The notes below the pieces were generated by a model, which saw nothing but the letters and a program-made list of their open reading frames with translations, did not search any database and was not told the origin of the DNA. Positions 50,301 to 61,800 of a DNA stretch of 64,000 nt are shown here, in pieces; position 1 is the stretch's first letter, and every line of letters begins with the position of its first letter. The DNA is taken from contig NC_091868.1 of the NCBI RefSeq assembly GCF_019399895.1, forward strand, positions 2,590,499 through 2,654,498, in the 5' to 3' direction. The stretch comes from Cardiocondyla obscurior (lineage: Eukaryota; Arthropoda; Insecta; Hymenoptera; Formicidae). A program made the position numbers and the translations under genes.

Positions 50301-51463
50301 ACTTGTCTATAAGTCTATTAATTCTTTATATAATAAAAATTATTTCATATTTTTTAAAATTAAAAACATTGAGCTATATACATATATATACATATTAAAA
50401 AAAAAGAAAGCATATAAGGGCTTTTTTTTACTGTGCATTTTTCTTCCCAACTTCGAACAAAGGCAAACGTCACTTAGTCGTTATCTTCGTCCCATATCGA
50501 AATTTCATATTTACCTGCTCCGCCGACCTATTAAAATCCCTTATTTACCTGTTCCTTCAACTTTTCGTAGTCTTGCTTGAATTCGTCGTCCTCCCACTTC
50601 GTCTCAATGTAATCCTTCAGGTTCTGACGTACGTAGGGAAAGAGAGTCTCCTGCAAGAGAAACAAGCCGCATTCGTGAGATCAAACGCCGTCGGCAGCGA
50701 AACACGCCGTCGGGAAAGATCACGCGCGTGTCTCGTTGTTACCCGGCTGCGTTTCGCGGCGTCTCGCCGCGTCGCGTCAATATACATACATACTAGCGCG
50801 ACCTAGGTCTATAAAAAGAACATAGCATTTGTTTTCCGGCCGCTATCCCGCAACCCCCTTCGATCGTCATTAGCATTCGGGAATCACGGGTTCGATCCTC
50901 CGCGGCCGAAAATTCGAACGGGTCGTCTTAGCTCGAGATCTCTTTATCTCCTTTCCATCTCGCAAACACGGCGGTGGTGGCGGCGGCGGCCGATAGTGGT
51001 AGTGGTGGTGGCGGCGGCTGCTCATGGTCGGCCGAAAACTCGCGATTCGAGCCGGCACACCGCCCCAATAGCGCCTCGAGGACAATAACCCGGCGTGGAA
51101 TTCGACCGCGTATATACGTGCGCGTGACGAGGCAAACTCCTCGCCGAGACCCGGACCGACTTCCCGGGGGATGAAACGGGGAGGGAGGGAAGCCGCGAGC
51201 TCGCGTGATTAAGGGTGAAATTATGCCGCGGAAGGAATTTCGCGAGGAGATCCGTGGCGAGGCCGCTCCCCGCAGAATGGAGCCGGGACCCCAGAGGCTC
51301 GGCTCGATTTTGCGTGGACGGCACTCACCGCAGCTTCCGCCGTCTTTGTGACCCTCGTTACCTTGACGAAGCTGATGCTCGTGGTGGTGCCCTCGATGTC
51401 GACGAGTACCGTCCTCGCGAGCGAGATCTCATCCCGATCCTGGCTGCGCTTTTCCCCGGCCAT
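47350..51463 (-). CDS. Enoph1: Enolase-phosphatase E1 with long disordered C-terminal tail
   Basis: This enzyme of the methionine salvage pathway enolises and dephosphorylates 2,3-diketo-5-methylthiopentyl-1-phosphate. Coding exons, in order: 51463-51362, 50650-50549, 49964-49774, 49259-49127, 49014-48891 and 48776-47350, giving 2079 bases and 692 residues. HAD motif I is LVDIEGTTTSISFVK (Asp22, Glu24), motif II is YVYSSGSVEAQKLLFGHS, and motif III is VIFLTDV. The catalytic part ends near residue 263. The usual family length is about 260; here about 430 residues rich in K, E, T, S and D follow, in one exon, starting with a basic KRQK that could be a nuclear signal. Long tails also occur in some mosquito orthologues, as I recall. 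The first exon lies in a CpG island. The start is the first ATG of the first exon. Confidence 0.93.
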
Positions 51464-52400
51464 TTTCCACAAACCGACTCGCCCACGACCGTAGGATTAA
51501 TAACGGCTGTATCTATATGTGTGCTCCCCCTCGGTTAGGTTGGCGCTCACGCTGTGTATGTCGGCGACGACGCGTTCTTGTTGAAAGCCGGCGAACGAAT
51601 TCGCTGTTGGCCGTGCGCCAATGTACGCTGCCGGTATATGCGTGCGAACTCTCGCGGTCCCCCTCTGCTCGCGGCCCGCGCCCTGCTGTACCCGGTAACC
51701 ACGTCCGTACCGAATTGTCTTGGGTGCCCGGATTTTCTTTCGAACCGTTGCTCGAAGCCTCCCGTGGAGAAAAGAATCTCAAATATGTTATACAGATGTC
51801 CATAGGACACAATAGCTTCCTAAAGACTTCCACGCGTTTATTCTTAAGCATGTAAATTTTTCTAAACTCCGAATTTTAACGAAGCAGACGAGTCGATCGC
51901 TGCATCTCGACGTTTGCTGATAAATGAGCTGAATAATAATTATTCTTTCCTTGCGAATTTCTGTGCCGTAATGTGATCGGCATTTTTATCTTTAATAAAG
52001 ATTTATAAATACGATTTAAATAAATACTAAAGGCACATGATGAGGTAATTTTCAGGGAGGATGCGCTAGGTTCTACGTACAATCGCGACGACTCTGCGTC
52101 GAACACAATCGCGGCCGGTATCAGCGTGTAGATACTCGCGATCACACAGAAGTATGAGTGCGTGCCGCGAATCGCTTGCTTTCCACCTCGACGTCTCGTC
52201 CAATGAACGGTGCTGGTCGTTGCGAATCGGAGAGCACGCGCTTGTGTGCGACTTGCACGAAACCCCCTTTGCTCTTTGCGAAATTCTCGGCGACGGCGAG
52301 ATCTCTAGGAAAATCGTCTTCTTTCGGCGAGCTCTCGCGATGGCAGGAACGTAAATTTTCACGTCGTTTCCGTCGTCATTTCCAGCCGCGGTCGAGAGAA
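50650..52400. promoter_or_regulatory. Enoph1: CpG-rich island around Enoph1 exon 1
   Basis: CpG-rich DNA covers Enoph1 intron 1, exon 1 and about 900 bases upstream. It contains GGT/GGC-type repeats near 50970-51020. Overlapping ORFs on both strands (for example 51517-51855) show no family features and appear to be composition effects. It is probably the Enoph1 promoter. Confidence 0.55.
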
Positions 52401-53163
52401 AAAAAAAAAAAAACGATCGGTTTGCCTTCGAATATCGACTCGCTGGACGAATCTTTCGTTGATATCACTCCGCGAGAAAATAGTTCCGTCGCTCGCTGAT
52501 TTTTCACGTTGATTTTTGAAGCTTTGATAGGCGAGTCATGGGCGTTTCTTTCGAACTTCCTTCGCGCATTATGCCGCAGTGGTTTTCGCAATTCTGAAAT
52601 AAATATTCCATCGATCCAGGATCCGTCATAATTGTGGTTGTCCACGGGTCGACCATCTGATTTTTGCACTACGTCTTTAAACTTGCGTGACGCGCGCACG
52701 TAGCCATTTAAATTTGAATGAAGATGATCACGCTGCATTGTCAGGGATTTTAATAAACGACACACCGGTGTGTACTTAGAAAAGTATATTTATTCAGAAA
52801 TACATGGAGATAATACAATGTAGCAATATTCCCATATCATTTTTACATCTGTATTGAAACGTACAACAAAATTAACATGATGCGGAACGTCTTAAAGTTA
52901 AGATTAACCGTGTGTTACATAAAAAATTTTATTATACGTGTTATATGTATATGAGAAAAAACTATATCATTTACTAGAGTGTCAAATAAACTATTTAATT
53001 GCCGCAGCTGTTTATGAACAATAATTATACGTATTACGTCATATAGTATATGCACCGTCCGTAGATCTTTTAATCTAATTTCATAAGTGGTTTTATGTTC
53101 CGAACATCTTACATACATTTCGTACTTATAACTACATCATTGAATAGATTCTATTTCCAAAAT
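51900..53163. other. Intergenic region between Enoph1 and the ZAD zinc-finger gene
   Basis: No gene is supported. The left part is the CpG-rich Enoph1 upstream region. The right part holds the zinc-finger 3' UTR, with a minus-strand AATAAA at 52789-52794, about 370 bases past the stop. A minus-strand open frame of 129 codons at 52376-52765 has no recognisable features. Confidence 0.4.
52789..52794 (-). terminator. Poly(A) signal, zinc-finger gene (candidate)
   Basis: Minus-strand AATAAA about 370 bases past the stop codon. It is the best-placed signal I see for the ZAD zinc-finger transcript. Confidence 0.4.
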
Positions 53164-55942
53164 TTACAACGTATTTTCACTGTGATGGTCGTTCAAGTGA
53201 ATTTTCATTTCCTCCACGTCGCCGAATTTTTTTCCGCATTCCGAACATTCGGTTTCGTTGTCTCCGTGTACCTTCTTGCGATGCCTCGTGCGACTAATGT
53301 AGCTGGTGAATATTTTTGGGCAATCTGGGCACCGGTAGGTCCGCGTGTTGGTATGTTCACGGCGATGAGCGTCTCGGTCAATTTTTCGCCTGAAGTTTAA
53401 GTTGCAATACTCGCAGGTAAAGGGCTTTCTACCAGTGTGCACTAAAACGTGATCGTACAGGGATTTCATATCCGCAAATTTTTTATTACATTGCGCACAC
53501 TTGAACCGCTTTTCTTCGCTATGTTTACTTTGAATGTGATTCAGTAGCAGCTGCTTGACTTTATATTCGGCTTTGCATATGTCGCACTGAAATACACGAG
53601 GCTTGACGTTGCCCTCGTGCACTTTGTCTTTATGCGCTTTTAGCGTCATTTGGTGTTTGAACTTCTCGTGGCAGTCGTTGCATTCATATAGCGGTATTTG
53701 CTTCGTTATTAAGGGATCTTTACGATCGAGATTGTGAAATCCGATCATGTGATGCTTCAGCATGCGTAAGGTCGGCAGTTCGGTGTCGCACATAGGGCAC
53801 GTGAATATTTGCGGTAGCGATATGTTCCTGTCTTTTTTCCAGTGCTTCTCTAGATGTTCATTCAAGTTCTGCTTCTTGAGAAACGATTTGCCGCAAATTT
53901 CGCACATATGACGCGTAGAAACGTGAGACTTCTTGTGAAATTTCAGGGCGTGCGTTGTCATACAGCGCTGGCCACATATTTCGCATTGATAAGGCTTCTC
54001 ACCCGTGTGCGTTCGATGATGTTCCTTCAATCGCGCCTTCAACTGAAACGATTTGCCGCACACTTCGCAAACGTGCGGTCGAACTCCTTTGTGCACAAAA
54101 AGATAGTGCTCGTACAAAGCGTTTTCTCCACTGAACTCTTTACTGCATGAACTACATTTGAATTCATCCATGTTTTCGTTATGTCGCATCTCGTGGAATT
54201 CTAATCTCTCCTGGCGCATAAAATGTTTGCGGCATTTCGCACAGTGATACTGTCGCTGCGACATTACTTTTGCTTTTCCATCGACTATTAGGTATGCGTT
54301 AAAGTCTTCGCAGGAAGCGCACGTTTTTACATCGCTATTCGGATCGACATCTTTCATTAGTTTTCTGCAAACTGTACATTTTTGCTTTCGTTTTACAACC
54401 TTCTGCGGTTCGTTCAGAACTTCATCCATTTCAACGCTTAGAATTTTTTTGTGTCCGGAATGTCCGTAACTTTTCTGATGCACGTTCAAATTTGTCTTCG
54501 TCGTGAATGTTTTATTGCAGATCAAGCAAATGTATCGCATTGGGCTCTCGTGCATATGGAGGTAATGCTCCCATAATAAATTTTCACTTTTAGTCTCTTT
54601 ATCACATATTATACAAATACATTTATCCATTTTATTAAATCTGTGCCTGTCCATATGAAATCTGTACTTCATTTGCGAAATATAACGGGCTCCACACAAG
54701 ACGCATACCAGTTTTACATTACTTTTTAAATTTTTATTATTACTCGAATCATCTTCAATCATTTCTATTGCGTCTGTTGAATCGTTATTTTCTATAATGT
54801 CTACATTACTAACGATATATTCCACCTCATTATTTTCTGTTTGAAATGTTGTCAATTCAATTGTATTTAATCTGTCATATTCACTGTTTGAGTTATCTTG
54901 TTCTTCTGTATTTAATTTTTTTTCTGATTCTTGGAGTTCAGTAAGATTGTTATCCAATTTCTCCATCATACTTTCTGTATTATCTTCCTCTTCAATTTCT
55001 ACTTCCTTATAATCGTCCACATCTTCGTTTTTTACATGGAATGTTATAAAGCTAGATAAATTTAATTTATCATAATCATCTAATTTTTCAGATTTCTGTT
55101 CCTCTTTATTTAATCGTATTAGTTTTTGCACTTTAAAAGATTTAGCAGGTGCTTCAGTAGGAACTCTTTCTTGAAATTTTCTTTTTGTACCTCTAATCAG
55201 TTTGTGTTCACTTGCATCAGATTTTTGCCATGTAATGCAAGATTTCGTATAGTCGATATTTTTAGGCGAATCTATATGTATACTATTGGCATCTTGATTA
55301 TCAACATTCGTCATATTTTTGACAGTATCAGAATTCAATATAAATTTATACTCTTTATCCATTGTATTCGATTTCTGTGTAGAAACATCAACAGTTACGT
55401 TTTCTGTTACATTTTCGGGTGATTGTTCAATTTCTTCTGATTTTTGTATATGGTCTACAACAGCCAATGTAATTTCAAATGCATAGTTACTGTCTTCCGG
55501 ATTTTTCTTTAGCAAGAGTATTAAATCCTTTTTGCAATTTGGACATATACATATCATGTCACTGTGCAGTTTAGAAATTATCACATTTTCCAATTTTTCA
55601 TTCCTATTCACTTCAAAGGAGGGAACAATCTCTTTTTTTCTTGCATGTGTTGATATACTTTGAATAAATTCATAATGACTGGTAACTTTATTATGACAGG
55701 TTGAACATATGTATTTAAATTCATCATCTTGCAAGACCTACAAACAAAAATGAAGATATAATGACACATAGACTTAATTAATAGAAATTAGTTAATTAAC
55801 ATACCTCAATTGGTAAAGTTTCATTTATTATCTGTGCCAAATTAGTTGTTTCATCAAAAATAAATTTTAAATCCTTCAATTTAAATTTAGTCCAACATAC
55901 ACGGCATGTATCACTTTCCATGTTCATATCCATTTGTATCAT
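53164..55942 (-). CDS. ZAD-domain C2H2 zinc-finger protein, about 15 fingers
   Basis: Two exons, 55942-55805 and 55737-53164, join in phase 0 (GAG, donor GTATGT; acceptor TTTGTAG) to give 903 residues. The N terminus carries a ZAD, an insect dimerisation domain: CRVCW near residue 13 and YICSTCHNKV near residue 56. An acidic linker follows (about 130-385). About 15 C2H2 fingers occupy roughly 390-900, including HVCEVCGKSFQLKARLKEHH with the linker THTGEKPY. A CTVC...CASC pair without a His pair interrupts the array near residue 500. It is presumably a nuclear DNA-binding regulator; its target is unknown and I cannot assign an orthologue. Alternative in-frame ATGs lie 3, 5 and 7 codons after the start used. 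It is divergent from UQCC2, 880 bases away. Confidence 0.88.
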
Positions 55943-56822
55943 ATATATGACAATGTTATAATATTTTCAGAAATAAATTTATATTTCTGAAAGATGTAAC
56001 ATTTTGCATATAGATATGTCAATGTATTTCTTTTGATGATGATATAACCTAGTAGGGATTAAAAATTGCTAGAACATTTCACATGAAATAAATTTCCTTA
56101 ACTGCAATTAGAAAAAAAAGGAATAAATCATTGACCGTTTATGTACGAATGCAAGTCAATCCTTTATAAAATTATTTATGATAATGCAAGTCAGAGCAAA
56201 TGTCAATCGGTTATCAGTCAGTTTCCTACGTACCATTTTAAGAATATCCTAAATTCCTTAAAGTATTCTTAGAGATGGATATGTTTCATCATTATATTTT
56301 TAACATATTTTAAATTACGTATTCTTTATGCGTCAGGCTTTTTTTTTCTTAAAGCACCGAAACGTATAACGACTGTATGTACAGGTTAAAGTAGATACAC
56401 ACAAGAAGTATTCAGAGCAACTTGGTATCTCTTTCGTGACCACACTTTCCTGCACTACCGCCACCAATATTCATTTTAGTGTTCGACAATAGATAGAAGT
56501 TACCTCAGTTTCGCGATATTACCGACATAATTGTAGTTTCGTATCAGATTTGGGTAATATTAATTAATTTTTCTCCGAAGAAAGGCTGGAAAAATAACAG
56601 TGTTTTTAAAATTTTCCAAATGCAAGCTTAATTAATTTTCTAGCTGATCACGAATGCGTTGTTTTCAAATAAATAAATCGTGAAGGCAATAAAATGTAAA
56701 TACGTCGCAATAAAAATATCACAAATGTACTAAAAATTGTAATTTATATATATATATATATATATTTGATGGTATTTTAGCTTATTTTATTTAACTTATT
56801 TATAATCGGTACATCGCTTTAA
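55943..56822. promoter_or_regulatory. Divergent promoter region, zinc-finger gene and UQCC2
   Basis: 880 AT-rich bases separate two start codons pointing away from each other, so both promoters should lie here. A TA repeat of 21 bases (56745-56765) ends 57 bases before the UQCC2 start. Confidence 0.45.
56745..56765. repeat. (TA)n microsatellite
   Basis: A run of TA repeats in the divergent promoter region, ending 57 bases before the UQCC2 start. Confidence 0.85.
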
Positions 56823-57512
56823 ATGATCAGTAGAGTAGTAGGTAAATTAGTGAACGTTTTACCAGTAAACGCGTGCTACGATGTCTCATGTCGCCAATTC
56901 CAAAACCTTGTGGACGTGATGGCCGGTAATTATAAGAATTATATTAGACTGTTGGAATCGTGGCCACTGGACAAAAGTAAAGCTGGCAGGTAATGACAGT
57001 ATAACGTAAAGTACCGTAAAGCCATAGTTTTATTTGCCACGGCTTGTCATTGACGACATATCAGTTGCTCAATGTATTATTAGCTAGGTTAGAATTATTT
57101 ACATTCAGCTTTCAACGATTACTGATGAAGAAAATATATACGTTATTTAATTAGTAGTTTTTGCGACGTATTTACTTTAATTAATTTGCCCGGTTCGATG
57201 ATTTTTAGCGACTTGGGGCAGCACATTCGTGACCAGGTGAAGATTGCGTTTGCAAAGGGTGAAGCTACTACACAACTGAATCAAGAACAGTGTAACCGAT
57301 ATTATTTAAGCTTGCAAAGACTTTCGTCAAACTATCATGGACACATTTACAAGCGTTCTTTATTAAGCACTGCGAGTGGCTTGAACAAGGAGCAATGTAA
57401 TTTGGCATTGACTCCAGAGATGATAGAATATTTAAATCAAGACGAGAAGGGAATATTTAACAGATATTATACATTGATAAAAAATCGTCTAATAAAATAT
57501 GGTAAGAATTAA
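56823..57512 (+). CDS. UQCC2: Ubiquinol-cytochrome c reductase assembly factor 2 (UQCC2 / MNF1)
   Basis: UQCC2 works with UQCC1 to stabilise new cytochrome b during assembly of respiratory complex III in mitochondria. Exons 56823-56989 and 57209-57512 (donor GTAATG, acceptor ATTTTTAG, phase 2) give 156 residues. The family core is clear: YKNYIRLLESWPLDKSKAG, DLGQHIRDQVKIAFAKGE and SSNYHGHIYKR. A TAA stands directly before the first ATG in frame. A second ATG at 56919 (MAGNYKNY) would give 124 residues, close to the 126 of the human protein. The extra 32 residues (MISRVVGKLVNVLPVN...) are basic and hydrophobic, like a mitochondrial presequence, so I keep the longer form. Its stop codon overlaps the start of METTL15. 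Confidence 0.88.
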
Positions 57513-58650
57513 GTATGGGTATGCTGCATATAAGTTTGGTAGTGATAGGTGGTATTTTATTAACAGAACACCTGTATCATTAATTAAAATTAACTATTTG
57601 TGTTTAGTTAACTCCAGGCAATATAGCATTGAAAATGATGTTTGTTCTAACAAAAAGTTGCATGTGCCAGTTATGGCACAAGAAGTATTGGCACATATGG
57701 CACCATTGCCTGGCAAGGTGTACATAGACATGACTTTTGGTGCTGGTGGACATGCCACTAAATTGTTAGAGCATTCACCCAATATAAAAATATTTGCGTT
57801 AGATAGAGATCCTTCAGCATACGAACGTGCAAAAGAATTATCACAAAAATATCCAGAGCAAGTAGTTCCTTTGTTAGGCAGATTCTCTGAGTTGCCACAG
57901 TTACTTCAACAATATAATGTAAAAAAAAATAGTATAGATGGCTTTTTGTTCGATTTTGGTTGCTCGTCGATGCAGTTTGATACGGCAGATAGAGGTTTTT
58001 CTTTGTCAAAAGACGGACCGTTAGATATGAGAATGGACGGATTTCGGTATCCGGAACAAATTACTGCCGCGGATGTGTTGGAGAGAGCAACGGAGGAGGA
58101 TTTGGCTCGTATAATAAAAATTTATGGGCAAGAGAAGCGTGCTAAGAAAATCGCGCGTGCCATTATAGACGTTAGATACATGTGTAAAAAATTAGAAACG
58201 ACGAAAGAGTTAGCTCAGCTGATCGAATCCACTCTAGGCGGTGAAATCAGGAGAGATAGTCTTGGTAGATTTGCACACAGCGCCACGAAAACATTTCAAG
58301 CACTTAGGATCTTTGTTAATAATGAATTGAATGAAATTAATTACGGTATACTTCTCGCTCAAACATACTTGAAAATGTCCGGCCTTTTAGTAACGATTTC
58401 TTTTCACTCGCTAGAAGATACTGTAGTTAAGAGACATCTTTCTGGAAATATAACAGATAATGTAGCCAATACCGTAGCGTTAAGGTACGCGCATTATGGC
58501 AAAATGTTTGATAGCAATGAAATTGAAAGATTGACGGAAACACCATGGAAAATGTTACATAAACACGTTTTAACACCTACAACTGAAGAAATTAAAATTA
58601 ATCCGAGATCACGATCGGCGAAATTGCGTGCCATTATGAAAGTGAAATAA
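57499..58650 (+). CDS. METTL15: Mitochondrial 12S rRNA N4-cytidine methyltransferase (METTL15, RsmH family)
   Basis: METTL15 is the animal RsmH homologue. It uses S-adenosylmethionine to make N4-methylcytidine in the mitochondrial small-subunit rRNA. One uninterrupted exon encodes 383 residues. RsmH motifs in order: HVPVMAQEVL (about 55-64), the SAM-binding DMTFGAGGHATKLL (Gly81 to His85), FALDRDPSAYERA, DFGCSSMQFDTADRGFS, GPLDMRMDG, TKTFQALRIFVNNELNE, ISFHSLEDTVVKRH and the terminal NPRSRSAKLRAIMK. The first 50 residues are basic with few acids, as in a mitochondrial presequence. The ATG lies 14 bases inside the end of UQCC2 in another frame, so the two may share a transcript. A TTAACAG acceptor-like site at about 57561-57567 could allow a shorter alternative form. 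Confidence 0.9.
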   Translation: MVRIKYGYAAYKFGSDRWYFINRTPVSLIKINYLCLVNSRQYSIENDVCSNKKLHVPVMAQEVLAHMAPLPGKVYIDMTFGAGGHATKLLEHSPNIKIFALDRDPSAYERAKELSQKYPEQVVPLLGRFSELPQLLQQYNVKKNSIDGFLFDFGCSSMQFDTADRGFSLSKDGPLDMRMDGFRYPEQITAADVLERATEEDLARIIKIYGQEKRAKKIARAIIDVRYMCKKLETTKELAQLIESTLGGEIRRDSLGRFAHSATKTFQALRIFVNNELNEINYGILLAQTYLKMSGLLVTISFHSLEDTVVKRHLSGNITDNVANTVALRYAHYGKMFDSNEIERLTETPWKMLHKHVLTPTTEEIKINPRSRSAKLRAIMKVK

Positions 58651-58758
58651 ATATCTTTTTCGTACGACACTTTTTTAATGTACAAACATGTTGAAGTAGT
58701 ACTTTAAAGCGCGATATATTTATTTCAACGGGATGTTATCGTCATGCTGTACATACGT

Positions 58759-58764
58759 AATAAA
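58759..58764 (+). terminator. METTL15: Poly(A) signal, METTL15
   Basis: AATAAA about 110 bases after the METTL15 stop. Another AATAAA overlaps the stop codon itself (near 58645). Confidence 0.6.
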
Positions 58765-58791
58765 GAATGCAAGTTTTCTGAATATAAAAAC

Positions 58792-58797
58792 TTTATT
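58792..58797 (-). terminator. MTHFD1: Poly(A) signal, MTHFD1
   Basis: Minus-strand AATAAA about 100 bases past the MTHFD1 stop. It sits about 30 bases from the plus-strand METTL15 signal, so the convergent transcripts probably meet or overlap here. Confidence 0.6.
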
Positions 58798-58898
58798 GAT
58801 TACATATTAACATATGAGGAATGGTCTGAGACATTATTAATTCATATCATATATTACAAAAATATAAATTCTTTCATAAAATAATAGAAATTTTTAAT

Positions 58899-61800
58899 TT
58901 AAAACAAGCCTTCTATTTCATCTGTTTCGTTGTTCCAATCCATGTCATAAATGCTTGGCCTAGTCGAAAGTCCAGGCATCATCAAAATCTGAAATAAATA
59001 ATAAAATAATAAAAAAAATTATTAGGTAAATAATTTTTTTATTAATTAAACGTGTAGTCGGGAAAAAGATTTACCTCTCCCACCATAGGAACAATAAATC
59101 CGGCGCCAACCGAAACAAATATATCGGTAATATTGAGAACGAAATCAGTTGGCGCACCCTTGATAGCGGGATCTCCACTTAACGACATCGAAGTTTTTGC
59201 CATACATATTGGAAGTTTGTCATATCCTAACTTATAATAGTTGTCGATTTTGTCTCGCACCTGATAGTAAAAATTTATGATAATATATAAAATGTTACTT
59301 AAAGTAGTATTAAATGAAAATCTTTGTATACCTTTTCCGCGAGAACGATTTGGCCAGCACCGTACATCTCTTTAGCAATTTTATTAATTTTTTCTTCAAT
59401 GCCGTCCTCGACATTGTACAACAGTTTAAAATTACTATTTTTTTCGGTCGCGGCTATTACTGCATCTGCAAGATTTATAGCACCAACCCCACCTTCGGCC
59501 CAATGCGTGCATATCACTGCATCAAATGCACCACTTTCCAATGACGCTTGTCTAACGAGCTCTAGCTCTGCTTGAGTATCGGTACTGAAAAATTAACATC
59601 AATTAATTTAACTACGATCGATGATATTAATTAAAATATTTATAATCACTTATTTTGTTTATATAAAGACGATGCAAAATCGTCGTAAAACTAAATTTTG
59701 AAATTTATTATCGTTTATAAAAAAAAAAAAAAAAAAAACAAAAAACACCTGTGAGAATTGATAGCCACAATTACGGGCACACCATGTTTCAGACCATTGC
59801 TGATATGTTTCTGTAGATTCGGTAAACCTTTTTTAACAAGCTCGACATTCTCTTCGAGATATTCTTTTTTTAACGGCGCTCCGGGCGTTACTGGCGGTCC
59901 ACCACCGTGCATTTTCAATGCTCTGATGGTCGCCACGAGTACGACGGCATTCGGTGTATGTCCAGAAGTGCGACACTTTATATTGAAGAATTTTTCCATG
60001 CCGATATCCGATCCGAAACCGGCTTCCGTTATTACAATGCCTTGCGGTCCGACCAATTTTAGGGCAATAGCATCAGCAATAATAGATGAACATCCGTGGG
60101 CTATATTAGCGAATGGTCCAGCATGTACCATTACCGGTGTACCTTCCAATGATTGCATAAGTGTTGGTTCTATAGCATCTTTTAGCAGAATCGCCATTGC
60201 TCCCGTCATACCCTGAGGATTAGACAGATATTTAGACAAGCCGCGAATTGTTTTCCTTATGCGCAATTATGAAGAACGTCGGTGTGCTTACACTCAATTG
60301 TAATGATTTTTAGTTATTTAAATGGTTAATTATAAATACTTTAATAAAGTAAATAATAGTATAATTTTTTAATTATACTATACTAACAAAATCTTCAGCA
60401 GTTAAAGGCTCGCCACTTTTGCTAAATCCAACGACTATGTCACCAAGCCGTTTTTTCATATCCTCGACGTTGGTTGATAGTGCTAGTATTGCCATTATTT
60501 CCGACGCAACAGAAATACGGAACGATGTTTCTCTTGTCTTACCTTGCTCAGTTGAGCTCTGACCGATGGTAATTTGCCGTAAGAATCGATCGTTAATGTC
60601 CACCACTGCGCAAAATAATATATTAGAAATACAATTATATTATTTTTAAGCTTTCATAACATACCTCGCGTCCATGTAACATTGTTTGGATCGATGTCAA
60701 GTCTAACAAATCGATGTTGCTCTTCTTCAGTTAATAATTTCGGGTCAGTTTTCGTGATGCCGAGTTTTTGTAGTCGTTTTAGCTGGATTTTAGAAAACTT
60801 TCTGACACCTTTAATAGTCGGTACCAGTCGATTGTATAGGCCTTTGTCAGTCTGAGTCGACTCGTGAAAGTATCGCGCATCGATTTGCGCTGCCATAAGA
60901 TTATTCGCGGCGGTAACAGCATGAATATCTCCGGTTAGGTGAAGATTGAATTCCTCCATAGGTATCACCTGCAATAAATTATATATTAATTAATTTCTGA
61001 TAAGAAACAATGATTATTATTTTTTTTTTTATAAATAATACCGCGACAATATTGCTATTTCAAGAAATTTCTTTCTTGTACCTGTGAGTATCCTCCTCCA
61101 GCAGCTCCTCCTTTAACGCCAAATGTAGGCCCTTGACTAGGCTGTCTGAGAGTTACGAAAGAATTTCTGCCTTTATGAGCTGTTAGCGCTTGCACTAATC
61201 CGACAGAAGTCGTGCTTTTTCCTTCGCCAAACGGCGTTGGCGTGATTCCTGCTACCACGACATATTTTCCATTCTCTTGATTCTTTAGTCGTTGTAATAC
61301 GTTGAGGCTGACTTTAGCTTTCTTGCTACCGTAAGGGCTGAATTCGTTGGGCAGTAATCCGATTTCGTCGGCTAGTACAGCGATCGATTTTGGCTCCTGA
61401 CTTCTGGAGATGTCAATGTCGCTCGGTACAGGTTTCACAGGATTCAGTTGAAGAGTTCGTAAATTCCATTGAACGTTGAGGAGTTTTTGCGCCGACTTTT
61501 GCGCGGATATCACGGTATTTTTCATTAACATCGCCACCGTCATTGGCCCAACTCCGCCCGGTACCGGTGTAATGTACGAAGCTACTTTAGCAGCTTCTTT
61601 ATACGCTACGTCGCCCACTAGCCGTTGTCCACTTTTCTTTGTAGAATCTAAAATAATATAATTAATTTAGAAATTGTTTGATTATGTTTGTTACGTTAAA
61701 AAAATTTATTTTTCTTTTTTTTTTACAAAATTCTTTTAATTATAAAAAAAGGAAAATTTATTTTTAAATAAATTAACGTATTGTTGCAAACTAATATATG

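Noticed and set aside
50880..50915. tRNA B-box-like GGTTCGATCC
   Set aside because: No A box at the right distance and the T-arm stem does not pair, so this is not a tRNA.
52376..52765. 129-codon minus-strand ORF between Enoph1 and the zinc-finger gene
   Set aside because: It has no motif, contains a poly-Phe run from a T/A tract, and overlaps the likely zinc-finger 3' end.
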